Shown piece by piece: positions 4,832-5,502 of a DNA stretch of 5,502 nucleotides. The stretch is from assembly GCA_004559845.1 (NCBI GenBank), contig SFWW01000098.1:1-5502 (forward strand), in the 5' to 3' direction. The DNA comes from a bacterium (lineage in GTDB: Bacteria > Bacteroidota > Bacteroidia > Bacteroidales > Muribaculaceae). Position 1 is the stretch's first letter. The number at the start of each line of letters is the position of its first letter. The position numbers were made by a program, and so were the translations under genes. Under the pieces are notes generated by a model that ran no database searches, was not told the origin of the DNA, and was given only the letters and a program-made list of their open reading frames with translations.

Positions 4832-5502
4832 ATGTTGACCCAGGTTTATAATGGTCACATCCTCACCCCTCAAGGATGGTTACATAGCGGCTCGATTTTA
4901 ATGCAAGATGGCCGCATTTTAGAAGTTTGCAATCATAGCAATATAGACCCCAATGCCGATTTGGCAATTGATGCCAAAGGGATGCACGTGGTGCCCGGTG
5001 GCATTGAAATGCACTGCCATGGCGGCGGTGGACGCGACTTTCAAGAGGGTACGGAAGATGCTTTTCTTGCTGCCACGAAGGCGCACCTCAAGCATGGCGC
5101 CACTGCCATGTATCCCACGCTTTCTTCGTCCACTCTCCCGATGATGGAAGCTGCCTGCCACACCTGCGAAAAACTGATGCGCGAGCCCAATACCCCTATC
5201 ATGGGGCTTCACCTCGAAGGGCCGTACTTCAATATCAAAAAGGCGGGTGCCCAAATGCCGGATATCATTCGCGACCCGAATCCCGATGAATATCACCACA
5301 TTGTGGAAGATTTCCATTGCATGGCGCGATGGGATGTGGCGCCTGAATTGCCGGGAGCCATCGAAATGGGTAAGTATTTGGTGGATAAGGGCATTTTGGC
5401 GGCTATCGGACACACCGCAGCCGGTTATCCGGAGGTGAAAGCCGCCTACCAAGCCGGCTACAGCCACGCCACCCACTTCTATAATGCGATGACCAATGTG
5501 CA
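4832..5502 (+). CDS. nagA: N-acetylglucosamine-6-phosphate deacetylase, N-terminal part (3' end beyond window)
   Basis: This frame opens at the ATG at 4832 and stays open to the right edge, giving 223 complete codons of a protein usually about 380-390 residues long. NagA is a cytoplasmic amidohydrolase that converts GlcNAc-6-phosphate to glucosamine-6-phosphate and acetate, the committed step of GlcNAc use and amino-sugar recycling. Visible motifs are the N-terminal beta segment (VYNGHILTP), VPGGIEMHCHGGGG with H61 and H63, the metal-binding Glu E129 in GLHLEGPY, H194 in AIGHTAAG, and H215 in ATHFYNAMTN. E129, H194 and H215 correspond to Glu131, His195 and His216 of the E. coli enzyme. The HxH pair matches the B. 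subtilis type, which can hold a second metal, and is not found in the E. coli form. The catalytic Asp would lie beyond the window. The gene diverges from the acyltransferase and has its own promoter. A nagB partner cannot be seen here. Confidence 0.93.
   Translation, partial: MLTQVYNGHILTPQGWLHSGSILMQDGRILEVCNHSNIDPNADLAIDAKGMHVVPGGIEMHCHGGGGRDFQEGTEDAFLAATKAHLKHGATAMYPTLSSSTLPMMEAACHTCEKLMREPNTPIMGLHLEGPYFNIKKAGAQMPDIIRDPNPDEYHHIVEDFHCMARWDVAPELPGAIEMGKYLVDKGILAAIGHTAAGYPEVKAAYQAGYSHATHFYNAMTNV

Overview
The window looks like a chromosomal segment from a member of the Bacteroidota, most likely the order Bacteroidales (Prevotella- or Muribaculaceae-like). The evidence is the promoters: three genes are preceded by a TTTG box 18-20 bp upstream of a TAnnTTTG-type box, which is the Bacteroides primary sigma-factor signature. 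Start codons lack Shine-Dalgarno sequences, and moderately GC-rich genes are separated by very AT-rich spacers. The species cannot be read from the sequence.

Layout, left to right. (1) The first 203 bases are the 5' end of a minus-strand gene for a small two-helix membrane protein that resembles bacterial PH-domain (YyaB-like) proteins; it runs off the left edge. (2) A 519-bp spacer (204-722) carries no convincing gene. It holds a nested hairpin (292-335), a REP-like element made of two hairpins arranged as a perfect 35-bp inverted repeat (353-387 and 507-541), and a short heptamer array (669-717). (3) Three minus-strand genes follow, transcribed right to left: a membrane acyltransferase (4495-3392), a secreted S1/P1-type nuclease (3237-2464) and an LtaS/OpgB-like membrane sulfatase-fold phosphotransferase (2357-723). 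The acyltransferase and the nuclease each have their own near-consensus promoter. The sulfatase has none that I can see and is probably read through from the nuclease. (4) A 336-bp divergent spacer (4496-4831) holds a degenerate 7-bp tandem array of 18 units plus a partial one, placed between the acyltransferase promoter and the nagA promoter. (5) The 5' part of nagA (GlcNAc-6-phosphate deacetylase) runs rightward off the window.

Taken together, the genes concern the cell envelope and nutrient use. Two membrane enzymes are predicted to modify extracytoplasmic glycans or lipids (O-acyl transfer, and phosphoglycerol- or phosphoethanolamine-type transfer). An exported zinc nuclease degrades nucleic acid in the periplasm or outside the cell. 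NagA handles amino-sugar catabolism and wall recycling. No phage, CRISPR, toxin-antitoxin or obviously new multigene system is visible. The least explained material is the repeat DNA: two heptamer arrays with the same unit variants and orientation bracket the three-gene block, and the REP-like inverted pair sits in the spacer next to it.
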